Source of the DNA: Psychromonas marina
GTDB lineage: Bacteria; Pseudomonadota; Gammaproteobacteria; Enterobacterales; Psychromonadaceae
Length of the DNA stretch: 64,000 nt
Direction: 5' to 3'
Assembly: GCF_030161115.1 (NCBI RefSeq)
Contig: NZ_BSPQ01000018.1
Location: 36,653-100,652, forward strand
Shown here: positions 19,496 through 27,855 of the stretch, one piece after another
How positions within the stretch are numbered: the stretch's first letter is position 1
Layout of the letters: every line of letters begins with the position of its first letter
Translations under genes and position numbers: made by a program
Notes under the pieces: model-generated
Database searches by the model: none
The model's input: only the letters and a program-made list of their open reading frames with translations
Told to the model about the DNA's origin: nothing

Positions 19496-21075
19496 AGTTG
19501 CTCTCCTTGATTAACTTGTGTCGAAGATTTAAGGTGATCGGGCATAATATTAGCCATCATCATGCCTAATACTTTTTCATTCGCTTGCTCAGCACTCACT
19601 TCGCCAACAACCTTGCCATCAAACATAACAATAATGCGATCCGATAACGCCAGAATCTCATCTAACTCAACCGACACCAATAATATACCTTTGCCTTTAT
19701 CTCTTAATTCAACAATACGTTTATGGATAAGTTCAATTGCACCAATATCAACACCTCGGGTGGGTTGTCCAATCAGCAGAAGATCTGGGTTCTTATCAAC
19801 TTCACGGGCAATAATTAATTTTTGCTGATTACCACCAGAAAAAAGTGAACTACGCAGTTTAGGGTCGCGTGGACGTACATCCCACTCTTCCATCAGGCGT
19901 ACACACTCTTGATTAATCATCTTGGGTTTATTAAGTACGACCCCGTTATAGATAGCAGAATTTTGATAGCCTAAAATAGCAGACTCTTCAGCGGTAAAAG
20001 ATTTTATTAGCCCCATCACCAAACGATCTTCAGGGATATGACCGACACCTAACTGACGTACTTCATCCGCTGAGCTCGGATGCTGTGCATCAATCTGCTT
20101 ATCACCGATATTAATATGACCACTACTAGGTGATATTAAACCAGAGAGTGTACTCATTAATTCTGACTGCCCATTACCAGAGACACCAGCAATACCAACC
20201 ACTTCTCCCGCTTTAATCGACATCGACACTTTTTTCAAGCGCTCCACGCCCATCTCATCGAGATAGGTTAAATCCGTTGTTGATAACAATACTTGCTCAG
20301 TTTTGGTATCACCTTTATTTACTTTCAATCGGACCTTACGCCCGACCATCAATTCAGCAAGCTCTTCTTTATCAGTTTCACTGGTTTTACGATGCGCAAC
20401 CATGGCACCTTGGCGCATAACAGAGACATTATCTGTTGCAGCTAAAATTTCGCGTAATTTATGAGTGATCAATAAAATCGTCACGCCCTGCTCGCGCAAA
20501 GCATCAAATATTTTAAATAAGTGATCTGTTTCTTGCGGAGTTAATACACCGGTGGGTTCGTCAAGGATAAGAATTTTTGCACCACGATACAGTGCTTTTA
20601 AGATTTCGACACGCTGCTGTAGGCCAACGGGAAGGTCTTCAATCAGAGCATCTAACGGCACATCTAACTGGTACTCTTTCGCTAAACGCTCTAATTCAGT
20701 GCGTGCTTTTTTAAGACTAGGTTGTAACAACCCACCACTTTCAGCACCTAAAATAACGTTTTCTAAGACGCTAAAATTATCCACCAACATAAAGTGTTGA
20801 TGCACCATTCCAATACCGTAACTTATTGCTTCTTTTGAGCTATTTAATTTTCGTGTGGTACCTGAAATTTTAATTTCACCACTGTCTGCGGTATAGAATC
20901 CATAGATGATATTCATCAGCGTGGATTTACCCGCACCATTTTCACCGATAATGCCATGGATAGTACCTGCAGGGACTTGCAGATCAATATTACTGTTTGC
21001 ATGTACTGCACCGAATTTTTTATCGATGCCGCATAGCTCTAAAGCTATCTGTTTTTCATTAGGAAGTCGGGACAT
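19492..21075 (-). CDS. ABC transporter ATPase with two nucleotide-binding domains (NupO/YufO-like)
   Basis: 527 residues containing two ABC domains, the layout of sugar and nucleoside importers such as RbsA. First domain: Walker A GENGAGKST, signature variant LPVGLQQRVEIL, Walker B ILILDEPTGVLTPQE. Second domain: Walker A degenerated to GVSGNGQSE, signature FSGGNQQK, Walker B LLLIGQPTRGVD, in which Q replaces the catalytic glutamate region. Only the first site is expected to hydrolyse ATP well, as usual in this family. It powers the BMP-type importer encoded by the following two permease genes. A strong hairpin lies between the binding protein gene and this gene. Confidence 0.92.
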   Translation of the reverse strand: MSRLPNEKQIALELCGIDKKFGAVHANSNIDLQVPAGTIHGIIGENGAGKSTLMNIIYGFYTADSGEIKISGTTRKLNSSKEAISYGIGMVHQHFMLVDNFSVLENVILGAESGGLLQPSLKKARTELERLAKEYQLDVPLDALIEDLPVGLQQRVEILKALYRGAKILILDEPTGVLTPQETDHLFKIFDALREQGVTILLITHKLREILAATDNVSVMRQGAMVAHRKTSETDKEELAELMVGRKVRLKVNKGDTKTEQVLLSTTDLTYLDEMGVERLKKVSMSIKAGEVVGIAGVSGNGQSELMSTLSGLISPSSGHINIGDKQIDAQHPSSADEVRQLGVGHIPEDRLVMGLIKSFTAEESAILGYQNSAIYNGVVLNKPKMINQECVRLMEEWDVRPRDPKLRSSLFSGGNQQKLIIAREVDKNPDLLLIGQPTRGVDIGAIELIHKRIVELRDKGKGILLVSVELDEILALSDRIIVMFDGKVVGEVSAEQANEKVLGMMMANIMPDHLKSSTQVNQGEQL

Positions 21076-21137
21076 AGATTACTGTTCTCTATTGCGCGGT
21101 CAGGGTGTTCAAACCTTAGCAATTAAAAAGTCTAACT

Positions 21138-21174
21138 AAAAAAGCCCCTTTACCGTAAAAGTAAAAGAGCTTTT
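21138..21174 (-). terminator. Strong hairpin with T-run between the BMP gene and its ATPase gene
   Basis: On the minus strand AAAAGCTCTTTTAC pairs with GTAAAGGGGCTTTT (two G-T pairs) around a 7-base loop and is followed by T residues, a textbook intrinsic terminator placed about 20 bases after the binding protein stop. Since the transport genes follow on the same strand, it probably lets only part of the transcripts through, giving more binding protein than membrane components. Confidence 0.75.
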
Positions 21175-21194
21175 CTATTATTGGCCGCTATTGA

Positions 21195-22199
21195 TTAGTA
21201 GTTACACGTACTATCACTAGTGTAATCATGTACTTTTATCTCGCCAGCAATGATTTGAGCTTGGATGGCCGCAACTTTAGCTTCCATTTCAGGGGTTACT
21301 AAAGCACGGTTATTATCATCTAATGCCCAACCAACGGCAGACTCTTTCAAGCCAAGCACTTGAATGCCCGCTGTAAATTGGCCTTGTTCAGCAGCTTTAA
21401 AGGTTTCCACCGTTGCAACACCAACGCGCTTAACCATAGAGGTTAACATTGTCCCTGGATGAAGATGGTTTTGATTCGAGTCAACACCAATTGCAAATTT
21501 ACCTTCATCAAATGCAGCTTGATAAACACCATTACCAGTACCACCAGCAGCAGCAAATACCACATCAGCACCTTTACTAAATTGGCTTTTTGCAAGTTCC
21601 GCGCCACGCGCAGGATCAGCCCATGCCGCATTCGTAGAACCGGTCATGTTTTGGTAGACTTCAGCATCTTTATTAATAAACTTAGCGCCTTGCTCATAAC
21701 CACAAGCAAACTTACGAATCAGTGGAATATCCATACCACCAACAAACCCCACTTTATTAGTTTTAGATTTCATTGCCGCTAAGGCGCCGACTAGGAATGA
21801 GCCTTCATGCTCTTTAAAAAGGATAGATTTAACGTTCGGCAGGTCTACCACGCCATCAATAATAACAAATTGGCTATCAGGGTATTGTTTCGCTACTTTT
21901 TCTAAGGCACTACCATACATAAATCCAACAACAACGATTGGGCTAAAGCCTTTACGTGCTAAACGGTTTAATGCTTGCTCACGTTGAGCATCACTTGCAG
22001 GAACAAGTTCACGAACATCAACATCCGATTGCTCCATAAATTTAAGCGCACCGTTTTCATGCACTGCTTGGCCAAAAGATTTGTCGAATTTACCAGCAGA
22101 ATCATAAGCAATGGCAGGTTTGAAGTCGGCAGCGTTCGCAACGAGTGAGCAAAGCGCCAATGAAACAGCTGTTGCTGTCATAGTTAATATTTTTTTCAT
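21195..22199 (-). CDS. BMP-family (basic membrane protein) substrate-binding protein of a nucleoside-type ABC importer
   Basis: About 334 residues with a Sec signal peptide ending VANA|ADFK; there is no lipobox cysteine, so it is a free periplasmic protein unlike the lipoproteins of Gram-positive relatives. Family landmarks are AYDSAGKFDKSFGQAVHENG, GFSPIVVVGFMYGSALEKVA, VGFVGGMDIPLIRKFACGYEQGA, FAAAGGTGNGVYQAA and IGVDSNQNHLHPGTMLTSMVK. It should deliver a nucleoside-like ligand to the permeases. AAGGA lies 5 bases before ATG 22199; the upstream ATG at 22205 overlaps that sequence. First gene of a four-gene operon reading down to 17396. Confidence 0.92.
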   Translation of the reverse strand: MKKILTMTATAVSLALCSLVANAADFKPAIAYDSAGKFDKSFGQAVHENGALKFMEQSDVDVRELVPASDAQREQALNRLARKGFSPIVVVGFMYGSALEKVAKQYPDSQFVIIDGVVDLPNVKSILFKEHEGSFLVGALAAMKSKTNKVGFVGGMDIPLIRKFACGYEQGAKFINKDAEVYQNMTGSTNAAWADPARGAELAKSQFSKGADVVFAAAGGTGNGVYQAAFDEGKFAIGVDSNQNHLHPGTMLTSMVKRVGVATVETFKAAEQGQFTAGIQVLGLKESAVGWALDDNNRALVTPEMEAKVAAIQAQIIAGEIKVHDYTSDSTCNY

Positions 22200-22613
22200 A
22201 ATCATCCTTAATATGCAATTTTTTATAATTTCGTCATCGTCGTTTTTTGGTTAGTGTTGGTATCATCGATTTTTCATAAAAATTAAAACCTTATTTCTAG
22301 CTGCAAAGAGGCACCTTGAAAATGAAATTTATGTCACCAACAGCAAAACCTTAAATTTACATAAACGACAGATTAAACAATCAACAAGCTAACAGATGGT
22401 AAGCGCTATTGCAATCCGTTGAATCGCATTACTTACAATTTTAATTACTTGATAGAATGCGAATATTTACTCTGTGTTCCGCAACTATTTTACAGAAAAT
22501 CTTTTCTCCAATAATATCTATTGTCGTCATTCACTGTACTTTATATATACAAAGTCCAACCAACCTGCTCTATAATGCCGTTCAAAAATAACACTAATGA
22601 GATAGGATTGAAT
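22200..22613. other. Divergent intergenic region upstream of the BMP operon and the OYE gene
   Basis: About 414 bases, very A/T-rich. It must contain both divergent promoters. I looked for a purine-type operator (PurR-like CGCAAACGTTTGCG) and found no good match; a TTGCAATCCG stretch near 22410-22419 is the only faint half-site. No RNA gene or riboswitch core recognised. Confidence 0.4.
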
Positions 22614-23726
22614 TTGAGCACTTTGTTTACACAAACCCGTATTGGCAATATGGTATTAAAAAATAGGTTTATTCGCAGTGCTACCTGGGAAAATATGGCG
22701 ACAGAAGATGGCCATATGACCGACAAGCTATACGCTATTTACAAAGAACTTGCTCAAGGAGAGATCGGGCTTATTGTTACCGGCTATGCCAATATTGTGC
22801 AGGAAGAGAAACCTAATGCAGGCATGATGGGGATGTACAACGATTCCTTTATCGAAGGGTATCAAAAACTCACTAAGTTGGTACATGACAACGGCGCAAA
22901 AATAGCAATGCAACTTGCTTATGGTGGAACTAAAACAACTTATAACCTCGGTGAAAGGGTGATATACGCGCCCAGTGAAGTCTGCGAAATAGGCACACAG
23001 ACATTAGGTAAAGCGATGACACTCGATGAGATAAATTATATCGTCGACGCTTTCGCACAGGCTAGCCTCAGAGCACAAAAATCTGGATTTGACTGCGTTG
23101 AAATACACGCTGCGCATAGTTATTTAATCAACCAGTTCTTAAGCCCTTATTATAATCAAAGACAAGACGAATACGGTGGTAGTTTAGAAAACCGCATGCG
23201 TTTCTTAATCGAGATATATGCTGCGGTTAGAGCCTTAGTTGGCGATGATTATCCAATACTGGTTAAATTAACTGCCTCTGATTTTTTTGAGGGAGGACTA
23301 ACGTTTAGTGAAACGCGTATTATCTGTAAGAAATTAGAAGCGATTGGCGTTGATGCGATCATCATCTCTGGCAATATTCATGGTAAAGCCAATAATATGA
23401 TTAGCGATTCATTTGACGGTCATTGCATTCAACCAGAGGGCTATTTTCGTGAATATGGAAAAGTGATTAGTGATGAACTTGAGCTACCGATCATCACCGT
23501 GGGTGGCTTAACGGATATTAACGCCATTGAAGAAATTGCAGATAATACCAATATTCAATATTTCGCTCTATCGAGACCTTTATTATCAGAACCGCATTTA
23601 ATCAAGCGCTGGAAAGAGGGAGATCGCGCTCCTGCTGAATGTGAAACCTGCTCAAAGTGCCGTACTAAACGTGGTAATTTTTGTATTGTAAATAAACAGC
23701 GTAAAAAAATAATCGCCAATTTTTAA
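22614..23726 (+). CDS. NADH:flavin oxidoreductase, old yellow enzyme family
   Basis: About 370 residues from TTG 22614. AGGA (22604-22607) lies 6 bases before this TTG, and the protein then begins LSTLFTQTRIGNMVLKNRF, the usual N-terminal strand of the family; the longer frame from 22521 adds an unlikely leader. FMN-barrel landmarks include FIRSATWENMATEDG, GYANI, QLAYGGTKT, FDCVEIHAAHSYLINQFLSP and YNQRQDEYGGSLENRMRF with the active-site His and Tyr regions. It should reduce activated C=C bonds of a small molecule with NAD(P)H. The C-terminus adds a cysteine-rich tail (CETCSKCRTKRGNFC) seen in a subset that otherwise resembles 2,4-dienoyl reductases. Monocistronic with its own terminator. 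Confidence 0.88.
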   Translation: MSTLFTQTRIGNMVLKNRFIRSATWENMATEDGHMTDKLYAIYKELAQGEIGLIVTGYANIVQEEKPNAGMMGMYNDSFIEGYQKLTKLVHDNGAKIAMQLAYGGTKTTYNLGERVIYAPSEVCEIGTQTLGKAMTLDEINYIVDAFAQASLRAQKSGFDCVEIHAAHSYLINQFLSPYYNQRQDEYGGSLENRMRFLIEIYAAVRALVGDDYPILVKLTASDFFEGGLTFSETRIICKKLEAIGVDAIIISGNIHGKANNMISDSFDGHCIQPEGYFREYGKVISDELELPIITVGGLTDINAIEEIADNTNIQYFALSRPLLSEPHLIKRWKEGDRAPAECETCSKCRTKRGNFCIVNKQRKKIIANF

Positions 23727-23742
23727 GTTGTTGTTTTAATAA

Positions 23743-23774
23743 AGAGACAGGGCAATGGACGATGCCCTTTCTCT
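23743..23774 (+). terminator. Terminator of the old yellow enzyme gene
   Basis: AGAGACAGGGCA (23743-23754) pairs with TGCCCTTTCTCT (23763-23774) with one mismatch around an 8-base loop, 17 bases after the stop codon. The downstream flank (GTTCTGCTATTTG) is only moderately T-rich. Confidence 0.6.
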
Positions 23775-23911
23775 GTTCTGCTATTTGGTTCAAAATACAT
23801 CTCCGTTCAATAGCAACCTATCCCGCAGTTTTCTCTAAATACCCGCCAATTAATAGCCCTTTTAACCTTAAAGCGATAATATTCCTCAATAAATAATTAT
23901 GAGGATTGTTA

Positions 23912-24406
23912 ATGCAAATACAACATCGGCTAATGGCAATATGGGCCAACAAATATGTTAAAACCCTAATGAAAGTGATTCTCGCACTGCTTATCTCTCT
24001 TTCACTGACTCTCGTTTGTATCCTCTATACCCCTACTATTTTCAAATCCACGCTAAACAGTGGCCTGGATCTATTACCTAAAAACAAGTTCATCGATTAT
24101 AAAGTACAAAACAAAACCGAGTTTGCCACAGAATGGCTTGAAGCCTCTGACGCCCTGAAAGATGATCAAGCAATGTTTGACCTATTACGAACAACACTGC
24201 CGAGTACCAGTAAAAAAGACACTTTTTTTGCGCATATGTTTGTGGTCCATGATTACCCTGCCCCCTGCTTCTTTACCATTTTTGGTAAACACAGAACGAT
24301 TGATGTTACCTGGACGGTAAAGGGCATCCGCTGTAAAGGATCAAAACAATGTAATAACCCGCAATTCATCAGCCAATGCCCACCCCGTAAAATAAGGCAC
24401 AAGTGA
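23912..24406 (+). CDS. Membrane-anchored protein of unknown function
   Basis: 164 residues from ATG 23912, which has GAGG 7 bases upstream. One membrane helix (VILALLISLSLTLVCILY, about 22-39) is followed by an exported domain with FIDYKVQNKTEFATEWLEAS and a cysteine-containing end (APCFFTIFGKH, RCKGSKQCNNPQFISQCP) suggesting disulfides. I do not recognise a family. The stop overlaps the start of the VTT-domain gene by 4 bases (GTGA), so the two form an operon and may act together in the envelope. Confidence 0.65.
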   Translation: MQIQHRLMAIWANKYVKTLMKVILALLISLSLTLVCILYTPTIFKSTLNSGLDLLPKNKFIDYKVQNKTEFATEWLEASDALKDDQAMFDLLRTTLPSTSKKDTFFAHMFVVHDYPAPCFFTIFGKHRTIDVTWTVKGIRCKGSKQCNNPQFISQCPPRKIRHK

Positions 24407-24960
24407 ATATGCGAATACTAAAAATAGTTATTTGGATAACCCTTGTTGCTCTTGCTATTTTGGGGATGCGCTGGCTGACCAGTAACTATAGTGTGAGTGA
24501 ACTACAAGATGCGATAGAAGCCTATTATTGGTATATTTTATCGGCTTACGCACTACTTATTTCAATAAGAGGATTACTGTTTATCCCGACTATGCCAGTG
24601 ATTATTATGATGGCGAGCTCTATTGATTATTGGGTTATGTTCAGTGTCACTTTAGTGGCGACCTGTTGTTCTGCTTATTTGGTGTGTCTGGCTGTTGACC
24701 ACCTCGATATGCACAAAAAAATACAGGCTTTACCGAGTAAAACATTAAAACGCGCACAGGAAAAAATCAACTCGTCGGGGATGGCTGCAATAACTGGCTG
24801 GGCTTTTTTCCCGCTCGTCTTTACCGATATTATCGTCTACATTGCACGCTTGTCTGGGATGTCCTACAAACAAATTTTATTAGGTATCGCAATTGGTGAG
24901 GGGTTACTAATTTTTATTATTATTGCGTTAACCGAATGGTTGATTGCACTTTTACAATAA
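24403..24960 (+). CDS. VTT (SNARE-associated/DedA-like) domain membrane protein
   Basis: 185 residues from GTG 24403 or 183 from ATG 24409. Four or five hydrophobic helices. SIRGLLFIPTMPVIIMMASSIDYWVMF and GWAFFPLVFTDIIVYIARLSGMSYKQILLGIAIGEG resemble the two re-entrant halves of TVP38/TMEM64 VTT proteins, with an arginine and prolines in the usual places. These proteins are linked to lipid or undecaprenyl-phosphate movement in other organisms. The protein lacks the charge pattern of classical DedA, and is shorter. The overlapping start with the previous gene indicates translational coupling. Confidence 0.65.
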   Translation: MNMRILKIVIWITLVALAILGMRWLTSNYSVSELQDAIEAYYWYILSAYALLISIRGLLFIPTMPVIIMMASSIDYWVMFSVTLVATCCSAYLVCLAVDHLDMHKKIQALPSKTLKRAQEKINSSGMAAITGWAFFPLVFTDIIVYIARLSGMSYKQILLGIAIGEGLLIFIIIALTEWLIALLQ

Positions 24961-24968
24961 AGCATTAA

Positions 24969-24990
24969 AAACATTAGCGAAGCAATGTTT
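24969..24990. terminator. Short hairpin between convergent genes
   Basis: AAACATT (24969-24975) pairs with AATGTTT (24984-24990), with GC/GC inside. It follows the VTT gene by 8 bases and precedes the end of the BLUF gene; it may serve either strand. No long T-run. Confidence 0.35.
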
Positions 24991-25008
24991 CAAACACCCT
25001 ATTGCAGT

Positions 25009-25428
25009 TTAAAATGAAGTGAAATTTTTCTTAAATTCAAGCAATAACTGATGGGCTCCGATGCCTGATAGTTGGTAAGGATTAAACGGCAATGATGTGG
25101 AAAATTTCAAGATCAATGGGTCAGTAAATTGTGAGGTTGGAATATACCCCATACACCAATCATTGAAGTCACGCACATCTATCGGTGTGTATTCAAGCAT
25201 CACAACATTTGAGTGCCTCTCGTCAGTGAGAATTTTATTGTAAGTTTGGTTAATTGCATCTCGCGAACCTTCTAAGCATTGAATAAAGTATTCATCTTTG
25301 AAACAGAGCATGCCCGTAATGCCATTTTTAGTATTGTTTACCCGCCCTACCTTAAGGATATCTTCAAGTGAAGTTGTGCCAAATTTATCGGTGATCGTAC
25401 TGACATAAATTAATCGCGTTAGAAACAT
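25009..25428 (-). CDS. BLUF-domain blue-light photoreceptor
   Basis: 139 residues: a single BLUF domain plus a short C-terminal extension. RLIYVSTITDKF opens the domain. The flavin-network residues are all present with correct spacing: Tyr8 and Gln50 (42 apart, as in AppA), Asn32, Trp91 and Met93 in the DWCMG segment. YFIQCLEG and DERHSNVVMLE are further hallmarks. The protein should bind FAD and switch its hydrogen-bond network under blue light, passing the signal to an unknown partner by protein contact, as it has no output domain. GAGGGT precedes ATG 25428. The orphan pilin gene lies 60 bases upstream on the same strand, so co-transcription is possible. Confidence 0.93.
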   Translation of the reverse strand: MFLTRLIYVSTITDKFGTTSLEDILKVGRVNNTKNGITGMLCFKDEYFIQCLEGSRDAINQTYNKILTDERHSNVVMLEYTPIDVRDFNDWCMGYIPTSQFTDPLILKFSTSLPFNPYQLSGIGAHQLLLEFKKNFTSF

Positions 25429-25488
25429 ATTACCCTCACTGGTTATAAATAATGTTGCTATTAAATATAATCAATGTTCCTAAAAAAG

Positions 25489-26049
25489 CTAACAGCCGTC
25501 AGTAATTGAGCCAGTGTGGTAAATTTCTTTGGATGCTTCATTTATATAAAATGCATAGCAACCATTGGAATTTAAGGTATAGCCGTTAGGCCAAATGTAG
25601 GACACTCTATCTAAACCACCATTTGAACTTAGAGGAAAGTTAGGAACCGTTACATACCCAGGCTTACCAACATACATATTACCTAGAATACAAAATTCAG
25701 GCTCATCACAAGCAACGGTTTCCCAGTTGCGCGTCCATGATGAAGGCACATCGATCTCCAACAAGGCGCGAAGGCTTCCAGCACTTGCATCGGGCATGCC
25801 AGCAGTTAATGAAATAGTTTGATCTAAGTATTCAACACTGCTCTCTGCGTTATCTATTTCAATGCGGGCGATAGCCAATGTCATCGCACTACTTAATGCC
25901 GCTTCAACACCTTGTACGCTAGCTGAAACGGCGCTACTACGAAGGTTTAAAAATTTTGGAGCAGCTATCGCAGCAAGAATACCCAAAATGATAATGACAA
26001 TTACAAGCTCAATGAGCGTAAAGCCTTGCTGTTTTTTATGTACCATCAA
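25489..26049 (-). CDS. Type IV pilin-like protein (MSHA-type), orphan
   Basis: 186 residues with a class III/type IV prepilin signal: a short basic leader (VHKKQQG), cleavage before FTLIELV, Glu5 of the mature protein, and the hydrophobic helix to about residue 30, ending APKFLNLRSSA as in MSHA pilins. The globular part is rich in glycine and ends with a Cys pair (NGCYAFY and the terminal DGC) that may form the usual loop. No assembly genes are nearby, so it must use machinery encoded elsewhere. A second orphan pilin of the same type is at 54744-55271. It could alternatively be a pseudopilin. Confidence 0.85.
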   Translation of the reverse strand: MMVHKKQQGFTLIELVIVIIILGILAAIAAPKFLNLRSSAVSASVQGVEAALSSAMTLAIARIEIDNAESSVEYLDQTISLTAGMPDASAGSLRALLEIDVPSSWTRNWETVACDEPEFCILGNMYVGKPGYVTVPNFPLSSNGGLDRVSYIWPNGYTLNSNGCYAFYINEASKEIYHTGSITDGC

Positions 26050-26146
26050 ACATTCCCTGTAAACTTATTCTTCAAAAATATTACTGCTGCAACTTATTAT
26101 TGAGAGTCTTAATAATAAACATTTATTAAGTTGGCAACATCAAAAA

Positions 26147-27013
26147 TCATTTTTTGGCAGCAACATTGCTCGCATTATTGATAAATTGATTCACCAATAA
26201 TGCAGCGAAAATGATAGCGGCACCAATACCCAATCTGAGTAAATCAGCATCTTGATTCCAGATGATCACATTCACTAAAATACCCGCGGGAATAAGCAAG
26301 TTATTCATCACCGCCAACGTACCAACATCAACCAAGGTTGCCCCTTTATTCCAGGCAAAATAACCTATGCCAGATGCAATGGTGCCTAAATAGATCAGCA
26401 CACCCCATTGGGTAGAGGTGGTAGGCAGTTTATTGCTGTCGCCAAATAAAAAATAACAGATAATAGCAACACAAAGTGCGCCAATAAAGAACCAACCAAA
26501 GACCACTTTATGATCCAACTTACTCTGTATCATTAGACGCTTATAGGCAACTTGACCCGTGGCAAAACAGATATTAGCCGCTTGTACTAATAATAAACCG
26601 ATCACAAAGTCGCTATCAATGCGTTCATAGCGAATAGCCACTGCACCAAATACCGCCAGAATGGCAACAATAAAGAATTTTGAATTAAAACGTCGATCAA
26701 GTGCGTCATTAAATAGGGTTATATAAATAGGTGTCATGACGGTAAACAGTAACACTTCAGGGACTGATAGGTGTAAGAAAGAGTGATAATAAAAGCTATA
26801 CATTAACCCTAGCTGCACAGCACCAATCAACATAAGTTTAACTGCCACTGCACGTGGGGTTTGTTTAAAACTCAAAAAAGGTAAAAACACCATCGTGGCT
26901 AACACAATACGTAACAAGACGCTAAACCATGCATCAACCTGACCCGCTAAATAAACACCAATTAAACTAAATGAAAATGCCCAAAGTAAGGTCACCGACA
27001 ACAAATAAAACAT
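26147..27013 (-). CDS. EamA/DMT-family transporter (second copy)
   Basis: 288 residues, ten predicted helices, only distantly similar in sequence to the EamA protein at 16325-17206. MFYLLSVTLLWAFSFSLIGVYL starts the first half, and the second half contains LIYLGTIASGIGYFAWNKGATLVDVG, a common EamA element, and NNLLIPAGILVNV. An exporter of unknown metabolites in the inner membrane. A hairpin-prone stretch (TTATTATT/AATAATAA and CAACTTA/TAAGTTG, 26093-26137) follows its stop and precedes the pilin gene, probably ending its transcript. Confidence 0.88.
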   Translation of the reverse strand: MFYLLSVTLLWAFSFSLIGVYLAGQVDAWFSVLLRIVLATMVFLPFLSFKQTPRAVAVKLMLIGAVQLGLMYSFYYHSFLHLSVPEVLLFTVMTPIYITLFNDALDRRFNSKFFIVAILAVFGAVAIRYERIDSDFVIGLLLVQAANICFATGQVAYKRLMIQSKLDHKVVFGWFFIGALCVAIICYFLFGDSNKLPTTSTQWGVLIYLGTIASGIGYFAWNKGATLVDVGTLAVMNNLLIPAGILVNVIIWNQDADLLRLGIGAAIIFAALLVNQFINNASNVAAKK

Positions 27014-27111
27014 ATAAAATCAATCCGTTAATTTTTAAAGTCGATTAGTTTATCCTATAAATTCAGGCATTTCTGCCCTATCAGCGTAATAGCGGTGTTT
27101 ATTCTGCGTAT

Positions 27112-27651
27112 TTAAGGTTGCACATTTGGCTGTATAAACACTAAATCTGTAATTCCCACATCTAATCCTGACTGGCTCAGCAGCGTGGTTACCTGTCCGC
27201 GATGATGTGTCTGATGATTAAACAGGTGCATCAACAAATTAAATAGGGTTTTATTTGCGGCGACACCTTTACTATTTTGGTAGCTAATAGGTTGCAACAG
27301 TTGTTCATCGGTTAACAAGGTGGTTAGTTCTAATAGCGTTTCATCTAATAACTGGCGGCGATCTTTTAGATCATTAAAATTATTGGCAATAAACTGTTCC
27401 AGTGATGCAGCCATTTCTAGTGCCATGATTGGCGCAAAATCCGGAAAATCTTTTAACACCGGTGAAAAACGTTTTAGCCACAGGGTATCACCGACACAAA
27501 GGTGATTTAATGTCGCAAATATTGAACCAAAAAAAGCCCCTTTATCTTCATGTAATTGCTCTGGCGAAAGTGTCCCCACTATTTCATATACTTTTTGATT
27601 CATCCACTGGTTATAGTCCGCCATTAAATAGACATGATCTTTTAACTGCAT
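27112..27651 (-). CDS. DinB-family protein
   Basis: 179 residues from ATG 27651; AAGGAGC lies upstream, and the frame to 27696 has no support. The DinB/YfiT four-helix fold is shown by MADYNQWMNQKVYEIVGTL, then FATLNHLCVGDTLWLKRF with the first metal histidine (LNHL), and FNLLMHLFNHQTHHRGQVTTLL with the other two (HQTHHRG). Such proteins bind a divalent metal and include thiol-dependent transferases and damage-induced proteins; the substrate here is unknown. Two tandem 17-bp repeats lie about 120-150 bases upstream of the start. Confidence 0.87.
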   Translation of the reverse strand: MQLKDHVYLMADYNQWMNQKVYEIVGTLSPEQLHEDKGAFFGSIFATLNHLCVGDTLWLKRFSPVLKDFPDFAPIMALEMAASLEQFIANNFNDLKDRRQLLDETLLELTTLLTDEQLLQPISYQNSKGVAANKTLFNLLMHLFNHQTHHRGQVTTLLSQSGLDVGITDLVFIQPNVQP

Positions 27652-27766
27652 AATGCTCTGCTCCTTATAAATTATTACTGTTATTTGAATGCACACCTTA
27701 TTGAATTTTTATTATTTTAAAAGTAATAAATGCAAAATAATGGATTTTATCGTTAGCTACGCTTAC

Positions 27767-27800
27767 TTTAGGAGTAAAGGAGATTTAGAAGTAAAGGGGA
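27767..27800. repeat. Tandem 17-bp direct repeat upstream of the DinB gene
   Basis: TTTAGGAGTAAAGGAGA is followed immediately by TTTAGAAGTAAAGGGGA, 15 of 17 bases alike. It stands between the aldo/keto reductase end and the DinB start. A separate 10-bp stem (TTATTACACT 27806-27815 with AGTGTAATAA 27832-27841) follows on the right and may end the reductase transcript. Operator function is a guess. Confidence 0.45.
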
Positions 27801-27855
27801 GTCATTTATTACACTCTGTCCTATTTGGCAAAGTGTAATAACGTTTTTTAAATGG

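Noticed and set aside
19492..21075. Frame damage in the second half of the ABC ATPase because Walker A is degenerate
   Set aside because: The second site is normally degenerate in this family, so it is not a sign of decay.
22200..22613. Purine-type operator before the BMP operon
   Set aside because: No 16-bp PurR-like palindrome could be found; only a half-site-like TTGCAA.
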